Source: Acidimicrobiales bacterium
Lineage (GTDB): Bacteria; Actinomycetota; Acidimicrobiia; Acidimicrobiales; Poriferisodalaceae
DNA: 5,424 nucleotides
Assembly: GCA_020439485.1 (NCBI GenBank)
Contig: JAGQSP010000341.1
Span: 1-5,424, forward strand
Direction: 5' to 3'
Part shown: one piece after another, positions 1 to 5,424 of the stretch
Layout: each line of letters opens with the position of its first letter
Numbering within the stretch: position 1 is the stretch's first letter
Notes under the pieces: model-generated
Database searches by the model: none
Told to the model about the DNA's origin: nothing
What the model saw: only the letters and a program-made list of their open reading frames with translations
Position numbers and translations under genes: made by a program

Positions 1-136
1 TTGTGCGAGAGCGAGCCTTGGCCTTGGCCGAGCGCGCCGGACGCTTGGTCGAAGCCGCCCGACGACCGCTGGACGAACGCGTCGAAGACGTCGACCGGCG
101 ACGGTTAGTGGTCGATTTACGGCGCGTAGTAGCCAC
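1..136 (-). CDS. ftsK: N-terminus of probable DNA translocase FtsK (partial, runs off the window)
   Basis: This is the first 45 codons of a minus-strand gene that starts at GTG 136..134 and leaves the window at base 1. The peptide begins MATTRRKSTTNRRRS. Of its 45 residues 16 are Arg or Lys and 18 are Ser or Thr, with no acidic and no aromatic residue. The frame is open throughout. Such basic, disordered leaders are common before the membrane segments of actinobacterial FtsK/SpoIIIE proteins, which pump chromosomal DNA through the closing septum, and ftsK often follows rnj in actinobacteria. The FtsK name therefore rests on gene order and composition only: the membrane helices, Walker motifs and gamma domain lie outside the window. 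Another basic-tailed DNA- or RNA-binding protein is possible. No clear Shine-Dalgarno precedes the GTG. A long plus-strand reading frame across this region is its antisense shadow. Confidence 0.55.
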   Translation of the reverse strand, partial: MATTRRKSTTNRRRSTSSTRSSSGRRAASTKRPARSAKAKARSRT

Positions 137-144
137 GACGTTTC

Positions 145-150
145 AAGGTA
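145..150 (-). promoter_or_regulatory. Possible -10 element upstream of probable ftsK
   Basis: TACCTT on the minus strand fits the TANNNT pattern and lies 8 bases before the GTG start, a spacing that would give a leaderless or nearly leaderless mRNA. No convincing -35 hexamer sits 16 to 19 bases upstream, so the call is weak. The rest of the 70-base gap (137-206) holds only a small 4-bp stem (GCGA/TCGC, 151-162) and no U-tract terminator, so read-through transcription from rnj is equally possible. Confidence 0.25.
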
Positions 151-206
151 GCGAAGTATCGCCCCTACGTCTCACCGAGTTGTCCGTTTCGCCGCCGGTA
201 TTCGGC

Positions 207-1859
207 TCAGGCGACCTGTATCAGTGCCACGATGGGCGGGCGCCGCTGGGTTTCGTCACCCACGAAGCGTCCGACCGCTCGGCGCATCGCACGCTCGAGG
301 TCAGATGCGCTGGGTTTGCCGTCGAAGGCCTTGTCGAGGGCCTTTGCCGCCAGCTCCTCGAGTTGTGGCACCAGCAAAGCGAGCTCATCGGTTGCGGCCC
401 AGCCGCGAGACACCACTGATGGTCCACCGACCACAGACCGCTTGTCGAGATCGACGGTGGCGGTGACGAACACGACGCCTCCATCGGCCAGCTCGCGGCG
501 CTCCGAGATGACGTCGGCGTCGATCAGCATGCCCACGCCGTGGACGTAGCGGTACCTATGCGGCAACTGGCGCGCCAGGCGTGCGCCATCGTCGTCGACC
601 ACGACCTGGCTGCCCCCCATCGGCACGATTGCGTGCTCGGGATCCAGGCCCAGATCTACAGCGAGATCTGCGTGGCGGCGCAGCATCCGGTGCTCGCCCT
701 CGATCGGGATGAAATATTCGGGCCTGGCGACGTTGTGGAGGATGCGTAGTTCGTCTCGCTTGGCGTGCCCTGTGGTGTGAACCAGGTCTTGGCCCGAGTG
801 GATGACCTCGGCACCGCGACGCACCAAGGCGTTGATCAGCCCGAACACGGCACGCTGATTGCCCGGAATCGGGTGGCTGCTGAGAATTACGACGTCGTCT
901 TCGTGAACCGAGACGTCTCGGTGAGTTCCCTGGGCTATCGACGACAAGGCGGCAAAGGGCTCGCCCTGGCTGCCCGTGCACACCACGCAGACCTCGCCGG
1001 GTTCGTACTGGTCGATGGCCTCCAGCGAGTCGAGGTGGCGCTCGGGGATGTCCAGGATGCCCATCGACCTGGCGATCTCGACGTTGCGTTCCATCGAACG
1101 GCCAGCCGGGAAGATCGTGCGACCCTCGTCGATGGCAACATCGGCGATCTGTTGGACCCTGTGAAGATGGCTGGCGAAGCACGAGGCGATGATGCGGCGT
1201 CCGCGCAGTTCGGGCAGCAGGCGCCTGAAGGTCTCGCCGATCTGGCTTTCGCTCTCGGAGTGACCGGGGTTGTCGGCGTTGGTGCTGTCGGCCATCAAGA
1301 CCCGAATGCCCGGGTCGCGTCCCAGCCAACCCAGCCTCTGAAGGTCGGTCAAACGGTTGTCTACGGGCGTGTTGTCGAGCTTGAAATCGCCGGTGTGCAC
1401 CATTGGCCCCTGGGGCGTGTGCACCACGATGATGTTCGACTGTGGCACCGAGTGGGTGACGGGCAAGAACTCGACCCGGAACATGCCGATGTCGACGGTC
1501 TGGCCATCGGCAACCGGGTTGACGCGTCCATCGATGCGCGCCTCGTCGAGCTTCGACTGGGCCAGCGCCATGGTGAAGGGCGAGCCATACACCGGAGCCT
1601 TGAAGTCTCGCAAGAAGTGCGTGACGCCACCGACGTGGTCCTCGTGACCATGGGTCACCACCAGGCCCACGATCGATTCGGATCGTTCGAGCAGGTACTC
1701 GTTGTCGGGCAAGATCACGTCGACACCGTGCATGGTGGCGTCGGGGAACATCAGGCCGTAGTCGATGACCAGAACCTGTCCCTCACACTCGATAGCCGTG
1801 CAGTTGCGTCCGACCTCACCCACCCCACCGAGGAAGGTGATCGTTACGGGGGCGGCCAC
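207..1859 (-). CDS. rnj: Ribonuclease J (metallo-beta-lactamase/beta-CASP RNase)
   Basis: RNase J is a cytoplasmic zinc-dependent 5'-to-3' exoribonuclease and endoribonuclease that acts in mRNA turnover and rRNA maturation. The 550-residue product matches the usual family length. The metallo-beta-lactamase core is complete: the GGVGEVGRN opening (11-19), HGHEDH at 70-75, His136, and HTGD ending at Asp158. The beta-CASP part shows DSTNA (191-195), CFASHLHRVQQ (227-237), the GRSMERN segment (253-259), TGSQGEP (295-301) and HTTGH (361-365). The motif that usually reads P-V-H-G-E reads PIEGE (385-389), so Glu387 replaces the expected His. The C-terminal domain is present and ends in a segment rich in Arg and Pro, like the mycobacterial enzyme. 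The start is GTG 1859..1857, directly after the dapA stop and in the same frame. No good Shine-Dalgarno is visible, which suggests reinitiation after dapA. Only the next Met codons, well inside the conserved fold, offer another start. Confidence 0.96.
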   Translation of the reverse strand: MAAPVTITFLGGVGEVGRNCTAIECEGQVLVIDYGLMFPDATMHGVDVILPDNEYLLERSESIVGLVVTHGHEDHVGGVTHFLRDFKAPVYGSPFTMALAQSKLDEARIDGRVNPVADGQTVDIGMFRVEFLPVTHSVPQSNIIVVHTPQGPMVHTGDFKLDNTPVDNRLTDLQRLGWLGRDPGIRVLMADSTNADNPGHSESESQIGETFRRLLPELRGRRIIASCFASHLHRVQQIADVAIDEGRTIFPAGRSMERNVEIARSMGILDIPERHLDSLEAIDQYEPGEVCVVCTGSQGEPFAALSSIAQGTHRDVSVHEDDVVILSSHPIPGNQRAVFGLINALVRRGAEVIHSGQDLVHTTGHAKRDELRILHNVARPEYFIPIEGEHRMLRRHADLAVDLGLDPEHAIVPMGGSQVVVDDDGARLARQLPHRYRYVHGVGMLIDADVISERRELADGGVVFVTATVDLDKRSVVGGPSVVSRGWAATDELALLVPQLEELAAKALDKAFDGKPSASDLERAMRRAVGRFVGDETQRRPPIVALIQVA

Positions 1860-2750
1860 TCAGCGCTTCGCCACTAGGGCGGCGTAAACCTCGCGCGCCC
1901 TGTCTTCGAGGCCAGATGGGGTTGGCCCCATCGGCAGTCTCGGTTCGCCGGCGGGCAGACCGAGGGTGCGCAGCATCGCCTTGGTGGGCACCGGGTTCGG
2001 GGCGTCGTTCGAAGACTCGAACGCATAGCTCGCGAGCATCCTGGCATTGGCCCGTATGGCTCCAGCAGTGTCGCCGGCGGCGAAGGCATCGAACATCTCG
2101 ACGAAGTCCGGTGCCGTCCAGTGGGCGCACACACTGATCACCCCCACGGCACCTACCGCCAGCAAGGGCAGCGTCAGTGAATCGTCGCCGCTGTACACAT
2201 CGAAGCCGGCGGGCGCCTCGGCGATGACCCTGGAGGTTTCGCCCGGGTTGCCAGCCGCATCCTTCAGCGCCACCACGTTGGGGATCTGGTGGGCCATCGC
2301 CAAAAGGGTGTCGGTCTCGATCTTTCGGTTGGTCCGGGGCGGGATGTCGTAGACCACGATCGGCAGATCGACTGCGTCCGCAATGGCCTCGAAATGACCC
2401 CAGATGCCCGCCTGGGATGGGCGGTTGTAATACGGGGTAACGATCAACAACCCGTCGGCGCCACACTCTTTGGCCATCTTCGACTGGGTGACCGAGTGGC
2501 GGGTGTCGTTGGTGCCCGACCCGATGACCACGGGGACCGTGACCGCCTCGCAGACAGCCTTCCACAGCTCCCAGTCTTCCTCGTCGGTGATGGTCGGGCC
2601 CTCACCCGTGGTACCGGTGATCACCAGGCCGTCGCAGCCCTGGTCGATCAGCCACTTGGCGAGCTTCACCGCACCATCCACGTCGAGCGACCCGTCCTGT
2701 GCGAATGGGGTGATCATGGCGGGTACGACCCGTCCGAAGCGGCCTGTCAT
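1860..2750 (-). CDS. dapA: 4-hydroxy-tetrahydrodipicolinate synthase (DapA)
   Basis: DapA condenses pyruvate with aspartate semialdehyde, the committed step to meso-diaminopimelate (peptidoglycan) and lysine; it is a cytoplasmic TIM-barrel aldolase. From ATG 2750 the product has 296 residues, normal for the family. Visible family residues are TPF (14-16), GTTGEGPT (46-53, with Thr47/Thr48), PYYNRP (106-111, with Tyr108), YDIPPRTN (134-141, with Tyr134 and Arg139) and the Schiff-base Lys163 in ALKDAAGN. These correspond to the Thr44, Tyr107, Tyr133, Arg138 and Lys161 set of the E. coli enzyme. A longer reading from 2819 is open, but ATG 2750 has a clear AAGGA sequence 8 bases upstream and begins at the conserved N-terminus (GRVVPAMITPF). 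Its ATG overlaps the preceding TGA (TGATG), and its own TGA abuts the rnj GTG. Related pyruvate-dependent aldolases exist, but the full residue set and the rnj neighbour favour DapA. No dapB is seen nearby. Confidence 0.95.
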   Translation of the reverse strand: MTGRFGRVVPAMITPFAQDGSLDVDGAVKLAKWLIDQGCDGLVITGTTGEGPTITDEEDWELWKAVCEAVTVPVVIGSGTNDTRHSVTQSKMAKECGADGLLIVTPYYNRPSQAGIWGHFEAIADAVDLPIVVYDIPPRTNRKIETDTLLAMAHQIPNVVALKDAAGNPGETSRVIAEAPAGFDVYSGDDSLTLPLLAVGAVGVISVCAHWTAPDFVEMFDAFAAGDTAGAIRANARMLASYAFESSNDAPNPVPTKAMLRTLGLPAGEPRLPMGPTPSGLEDRAREVYAALVAKR

Positions 2751-3388
2751 CAGGACGATCCTTCCGTAGCGCGGTCGATGCCGAGGGTGGCCAGTAGGTC
2801 CTCGTGCAGCTCGAACCACACGGTGTGGTAGCTGGGAATTATGGGTTTGGTGAAGTACTCGAGGTTGCCCTCGTCGAGCAGCCGCAACGCGGTGCCGAAC
2901 CGCGGACCGTACACCGAGTAGCGATCGATCGCGGAGCCTAATTCGGCCAGCACGTCGCGAAGGCGGGCATCGAGCTGACCGAGACGGTCGATCACCTGGG
3001 CATCGTAGTCGGGATCGGAGTGGTCGTTCAGCGTGCGCTCACCGTCGGGCTGCTGGCAGATCTGCCAATCGGTGCACAGCTGAAGGATCTCGGGATTCAA
3101 CTCCAGAAATCGACCGTAGGCATTCTCGACCCGTTGGCGCACTCCCAGCCTGTCGAGTTGTGATGCCAGCAGCCGTTCACCCTCGGAGCGACCCTGGGCT
3201 GGGTTCAGCAAGTACACCTGCCGCTGCGGATTGAATACAGCCAAGCCGTCGGCGACGCAGTCGTCGAGTTCGGCGGCTATCAGCCCAGGGTCCTGGCCAA
3301 CCACCTCGGCCACTGCGTCGGCCGAGGCAAACCCCTTGAGCCTCAGACCCAGAAGGGCGAGAAGCCGAATCTCGCCAGAGTGCGCCAT
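2750..3388 (-). CDS. Uncharacterised protein with probable N-terminal winged helix, coupled to dapA
   Basis: I do not recognise a named family. With the ATG at 3388 the product has 212 residues. Residues 5-65 look like a winged helix: helices rich in Leu and Ala (LLALLGLRLKGFASADAVAE), then LDDCVADGLAVF and a wing-like strand turn YLLNPAQG, resembling the end of MarR-type wings. Residues 80-155 are mostly helical and charged, with CTDWQ (105-109) and NDHSDPDYDAQVIDRL (121-136). The C-terminal part carries RF..ALRLLDEGNLEYF and a distinctive aromatic/His block, PSYHTVWFELHEDLL (185-199), which looks like a conserved core and not a linker. No signal peptide or membrane helix is seen. The frame is open to TTG 3424, which would overlap tetR by 20 bases; TTG 3397 sits nearer a weak GAG. 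ATG 3388 leaves 16 bases after tetR. Its TGA overlaps the dapA ATG. A regulatory or ligand-sensing role is a guess from the fold only. Confidence 0.8.
   Translation of the reverse strand: MAHSGEIRLLALLGLRLKGFASADAVAEVVGQDPGLIAAELDDCVADGLAVFNPQRQVYLLNPAQGRSEGERLLASQLDRLGVRQRVENAYGRFLELNPEILQLCTDWQICQQPDGERTLNDHSDPDYDAQVIDRLGQLDARLRDVLAELGSAIDRYSVYGPRFGTALRLLDEGNLEYFTKPIIPSYHTVWFELHEDLLATLGIDRATEGSS
2759..2765 (-). promoter_or_regulatory. Ribosome binding site of dapA
   Basis: The minus strand reads GGAAGGA here, with AAGGA ending 8 bases before ATG 2750. It lies inside the 3' end of the upstream uncharacterised gene. It is the clearest Shine-Dalgarno sequence in the window and settles the dapA start against the longer open frame from 2819. 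Confidence 0.75.
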
Positions 3389-3404
3389 CGGCGTCAACCG
3401 TATC

Positions 3405-3998
3405 TCAAGACTTGGAAGCACCAACCTGAGCCGGCGAGTCGGCCAACCACGGAATACGCCGGGCCAACAACGACCGCACCTGGTCGCGGTCGCCGAGATC
3501 GACGGTGGGCGAAGGAGCCAGGAAATATGTCAACACGATGCGCGTCGCCCACTCGACCAACTCGACCGCTGTTTGGCGGTCGACGAAGCGGGTGAGATGA
3601 GGCGCCAGGAAGATGCGAGCTGCAGTCAACAATTGCTCTAGCCCGCGAAACGACAACGTCTGCAACACCTGGCCCGGTTCGTGTTCGAGCTGGAACTGCA
3701 GCACCTCGTCGGACCCGAGCGCCTCGGTCGACACCGCTATGGCCTCGGTGAGGATCTCGAAAACGTCGTCGCCGGCCGCAGCTATCGGCTCGAGCCCCTT
3801 GAAGAACGCCCTGACCCTTTCGCGCCTGACCGCGTCGTAGATGGCGTCTCGACCACCCGTGAACGTGCGGTACACGGTGGCCCGGCTGACCTCGGCTTCA
3901 GAAGCGATGTCGTCGATGGTGGTCTTGGCCCACCCCCATCGGCTGACGCATCGGTCCGCGGCGTCGAGTATTCGGTGGTAGTTCGACGCTTCGGTCAT
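3405..3998 (-). CDS. TetR/AcrR-family transcriptional regulator
   Basis: A 197-residue, cytoplasmic DNA-binding repressor type, normal in length for TetR proteins. The N-terminal helix-turn-helix is classic: ILDAADRCVSRWGWAKTT (10-27), then IDDIASEAEVSRATVYRTF (28-46), followed by a GGRDAIYDAV connector. The remaining helical ligand/dimer domain ends with EWATRIVLTYFLAPSPTVDL (149-168) and a D..QVRSLL segment, a C-terminal pattern shared with the partial regulator upstream of manA. The inducing ligand cannot be read from the sequence. The start is ATG 3998: the frame is open to 4103, but that extension would run 71 bases into manA and precedes the TetR fold. No Shine-Dalgarno is visible; a promoter placed for a very short leader lies immediately upstream. 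It sits 34 bases after manA and 16 bases before the uncharacterised gene, so autoregulation, and perhaps control of the downstream genes, is plausible but inferred. Confidence 0.92.
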   Translation of the reverse strand: MTEASNYHRILDAADRCVSRWGWAKTTIDDIASEAEVSRATVYRTFTGGRDAIYDAVRRERVRAFFKGLEPIAAAGDDVFEILTEAIAVSTEALGSDEVLQFQLEHEPGQVLQTLSFRGLEQLLTAARIFLAPHLTRFVDRQTAVELVEWATRIVLTYFLAPSPTVDLGDRDQVRSLLARRIPWLADSPAQVGASKS

Positions 3999-4022
3999 GG
4001 TGTTTCGACGATAAGCGACACC
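3999..4022 (-). promoter_or_regulatory. Candidate TetR operator (imperfect inverted repeat)
   Basis: GGTGT (4022..4018 on the minus strand) and ACACC (4003..3999) form 5-bp perfect arms around a 14-base centre that contains the proposed -10 element. A repressor bound here would block the promoter of its own gene, as many TetR proteins do. The arms are short and the centre is not symmetric, so this is only a candidate. Confidence 0.3.
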
Positions 4023-4036
4023 GCAAGCGTCATCAA
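4008..4036 (-). promoter_or_regulatory. Sigma70-type promoter of tetR
   Basis: On the minus strand TTGATG (4036..4031) and TATCGT (4013..4008) are separated by exactly 17 bases, a near-consensus housekeeping spacing. The tetR ATG begins 9 bases after the -10, so the transcript would be leaderless or have only a few leader bases, which agrees with the lack of a Shine-Dalgarno. The -35 hexamer includes the TGA stop codon of manA. Transcription would continue into the uncharacterised gene, dapA and rnj, since no terminator is visible in between. Confidence 0.55.
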
Positions 4037-5199
4037 CCGGCGGGCACGACGGCGCGAAACAGCTGGCCGCGGCCGCCGGCCTTCCAAGTCGAGTTCGCGG
4101 CAATGAACACCGAGTCGCCCGCTGCTACGGGCACATCGTCGATGCGAACCACACCCGCCGTGACCACGACTATCTCGGGGCCCCAGGTCGAGCGGGTTAC
4201 CGCGCCGTCCAGTTCGAGGCGGCGAAGCTCGAACTCTGGGCTGGGTGTGCGGTAGACGTATTCGCCGTCGGCGTCGTCACCTTCCAGCACAACCACCTGC
4301 GAAGGGGTCGGGTCGACGACGGAACAGAGTTCGTCGACGTCGATGTGTTTGGGCGTCAGCCCACCGCGCAACACGTTGTCGGACGACGCCATGATCTCGA
4401 CGCCCAACCCCTCGACGTACGCGTGCAGCACGCCCGCGGCCAGATGTATGGCCTGGCCCGGTGCCAACTCGATGGCGTTCAAGAGCAGGGCGGTGACGAT
4501 TCCGGGGTCTCCGGGGTGCACGCGCGCAATCGAGCGCGCCACGGCCCGCTCGAGCTCGAAGGGGCCGTCCGAGCGCACCGCTGCGCCCACAGCCTCGGCC
4601 AACGCCTGGCCGGCCACGCGATCGGTGGTCAGCAAGCCGCGCAACAGACCCGTGAGGTCGTCGCGCGACGGGTCAGAGCGCAACACATCGAGCACACCCG
4701 CCAGCTCGGCAACCCGAAGAGACTCGAGCAACTCGATCGATGCGGCCACCTCGCGGAACCCCACCAGCGCCCGGAACGGCGTCAGCGCGCAGATCAGCTC
4801 GGGCTTGTGGTTGTCGTCCTTGTACGACCTGTGTGGAGCATCCAATGCGATGCCCGCGAGGTTCTCGCGGTTGAACCCCACCACGGCCTGCTCTATGGAT
4901 GGGTGAGCTTGCAGAGACAGGGGCTCGGCAGCAGCCAACAGCTTCATCAGAAAGGGCAGGCGACCGAAGCGTTCGTGGACACCGGCACCCAGCACCCGCA
5001 CAGGGTCGTCGGCCACGAGCTGGTCGAGGGCCACGACGGTTCCACCAACGTCGACCGCCGAGGGTGCTGCCGGGTGAGCCCCCATCCACACCTCGGCCTC
5101 GCGCCGACCCGAGGGCTGCTCGCCACGCAACGCCGCAATCAGATCGGTGGAACCCCAGGCGTAGTCGCGAACAACGTTGCGCATCGTCGAAAGACTCAT
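4033..5199 (-). CDS. manA: Mannose-6-phosphate isomerase, class I
   Basis: This zinc enzyme interconverts mannose 6-phosphate and fructose 6-phosphate in the cytoplasm, linking glycolysis with GDP-mannose and hence mannosylated glycans. The product has 388 residues, typical of type I enzymes. Metal-site residues are visible at the expected positions: Gln97 and His99 in SLQAHPS, Glu134 in DNHKPEL, and His259 in AAGVLHAYVEG. The active-site Arg278 lies in SDNVLRGGLTPKHID (273-287). The N-terminal YAWGS (13-17) and EVWMGAHP (36-43) signatures are also present, and the C-terminal cupin-like part (about 300-388) is complete. The start at ATG 5199 overlaps the upstream stop as ATGA, which argues for translational coupling; a weak TGGA lies 5 bases before it. 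An internal ATG at codon 6 is a less likely start. A TetR gene on each side suggests local regulation, but no mannose transporter or kinase is in view. Confidence 0.95.
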   Translation of the reverse strand: MSLSTMRNVVRDYAWGSTDLIAALRGEQPSGRREAEVWMGAHPAAPSAVDVGGTVVALDQLVADDPVRVLGAGVHERFGRLPFLMKLLAAAEPLSLQAHPSIEQAVVGFNRENLAGIALDAPHRSYKDDNHKPELICALTPFRALVGFREVAASIELLESLRVAELAGVLDVLRSDPSRDDLTGLLRGLLTTDRVAGQALAEAVGAAVRSDGPFELERAVARSIARVHPGDPGIVTALLLNAIELAPGQAIHLAAGVLHAYVEGLGVEIMASSDNVLRGGLTPKHIDVDELCSVVDPTPSQVVVLEGDDADGEYVYRTPSPEFELRRLELDGAVTRSTWGPEIVVVTAGVVRIDDVPVAAGDSVFIAANSTWKAGGRGQLFRAVVPAG

Positions 5200-5424
5200 G
5201 GCGATCCAGTCGGCCGTCGCTGGGCTTCCCCAAGAAACTCGTTTCGAACCAGCCTGGTCACGCTGGAGACGTCCGACAGGTTCCAGCTGCCCGATGCCTC
5301 GACGTACGACAAGAACATCCGGGCGAGGTACTGGCTCTTGGCTGCGATGTCGTCTGCGGGCCAGCCGAACGGACTCAGCCGCACCTCGAAGAACCCGGCG
5401 ACCAGGTCGCGGACCTGACGTGAC
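5196..5424 (-). CDS. C-terminal end of a probable TetR-family regulator (partial, runs off the window)
   Basis: The frame is open from the window edge to the TGA at 5198..5196, giving 75 visible residues; no start is needed inside the window, and the internal GTG at 5384 is not a credible start. The peptide includes VRDLVAGFFEVRLSPFGWP and then YLARMFLSYVEASGSWNLSD followed by VTRLVRNEFLG. This helix, a short loop ending in a W/V-N/D-L-x-D turn, and a Val-Arg-Leu helix match the C-terminal end of the complete TetR regulator at 3405-3998 (WATRIVLTYFLAP, VDLGD, VRSLL). That resemblance, together with similar ends in many actinobacterial TetR proteins, is the basis for the call; the DNA-binding domain is outside the window. 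Its stop overlaps the manA start by four bases (ATGA), so the two are probably co-transcribed and translationally coupled. Confidence 0.6.
   Translation of the reverse strand, partial: SRQVRDLVAGFFEVRLSPFGWPADDIAAKSQYLARMFLSYVEASGSWNLSDVSSVTRLVRNEFLGEAQRRPTGSP

Noticed and set aside
151..162. A small hairpin (GCGA/TCGC) between rnj and the probable ftsK as a terminator
   Set aside because: The stem is only 4 bp with a 4-base loop and no following T tract, so it does not meet the standard for an intrinsic terminator.
3..419. A 138-codon plus-strand open frame at the left edge
   Set aside because: It spans the antisense of the basic N-terminus, the intergenic gap and the rnj 3' end, with no motif or ribosome binding site. 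The minus-strand reading explains the region better.
765..1877. A 370-codon plus-strand open frame opposite rnj
   Set aside because: It lies entirely antisense to the well-supported RNase J gene and has no recognisable motif. Long antisense frames are expected in GC-rich codon usage.
2751..2819. An N-terminal extension of DapA to 2819
   Set aside because: It would add a non-conserved Arg-rich leader inside the upstream gene. ATG 2750 has a clear AAGGA and begins at the conserved N-terminus.
2289..2831. A 180-codon plus-strand open frame opposite dapA
   Set aside because: It is a shadow of dapA, whose catalytic residues are all present on the other strand.
3999..4103. An N-terminal extension of the TetR regulator to 4103
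   Set aside because: It would overlap manA by 71 bases and adds residues outside the TetR fold; a promoter sits within it.
4345..5418. A 357-codon plus-strand open frame opposite manA
   Set aside because: It is antisense to a complete mannose-6-phosphate isomerase with all metal ligands, and its own product is a low-complexity, Gln/His/Arg-rich shadow.
1..5424. A mobile element, defence system, CRISPR array or RNA gene
   Set aside because: No transposase or integrase motif, direct-repeat array, tRNA-like cloverleaf or rRNA-like stretch was seen. The window is filled by tightly packed core genes on one strand.

Overview
The window looks like ordinary core chromosome from a high-GC Gram-positive bacterium (Actinomycetota). 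The evidence is the GC-rich codon usage, the GTG starts, a promoter placed for a nearly leaderless mRNA, and the gene order dapA - rnj - (probable) ftsK, which is conserved in many actinobacteria. A lineage outside the classical model genera, such as Acidimicrobiia, is possible, but that is an impression and not a demonstration.

Every supported gene lies on the minus strand, so transcription runs from high to low coordinates. In transcription order they are: the C-terminal end of a TetR-type regulator (5196-5424, cut by the window edge); manA, class I mannose-6-phosphate isomerase (4033-5199); a complete TetR-family regulator (3405-3998); an uncharacterised protein of about 212 residues with a probable N-terminal winged helix (2750-3388); dapA, 4-hydroxy-tetrahydrodipicolinate synthase (1860-2750); rnj, ribonuclease J (207-1859); and the first 45 codons of a very basic Ser/Thr/Arg-rich N-terminus, probably the DNA translocase FtsK (1-136, cut by the window edge).

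The genes are packed tightly. The partial TetR gene and manA share an ATGA overlap, the uncharacterised gene and dapA share a TGATG overlap, and the dapA stop abuts the rnj GTG start in the same frame. Only two gaps exceed 30 bases: 34 bases between manA and tetR, which holds a good sigma70-type promoter and a possible operator, and 70 bases between rnj and the probable ftsK, which holds a weak -10-like element. No gene-free stretch exceeds 300 bases, and I saw no RNA gene, mobile element, CRISPR array or convincing terminator.

Functionally there seem to be two blocks: a regulator-manA block (mannose/fructose phosphate interconversion, feeding GDP-mannose and glycan synthesis) and a tetR - unknown - dapA - rnj - ftsK block (a new promoter, then diaminopimelate/lysine synthesis, RNA decay and chromosome segregation). 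I found no evidence of an exotic system. The points most worth following are the uncharacterised winged-helix protein coupled to dapA, the promoter/operator architecture before tetR, and a Glu in place of the usual His in the last beta-CASP motif of RNase J.
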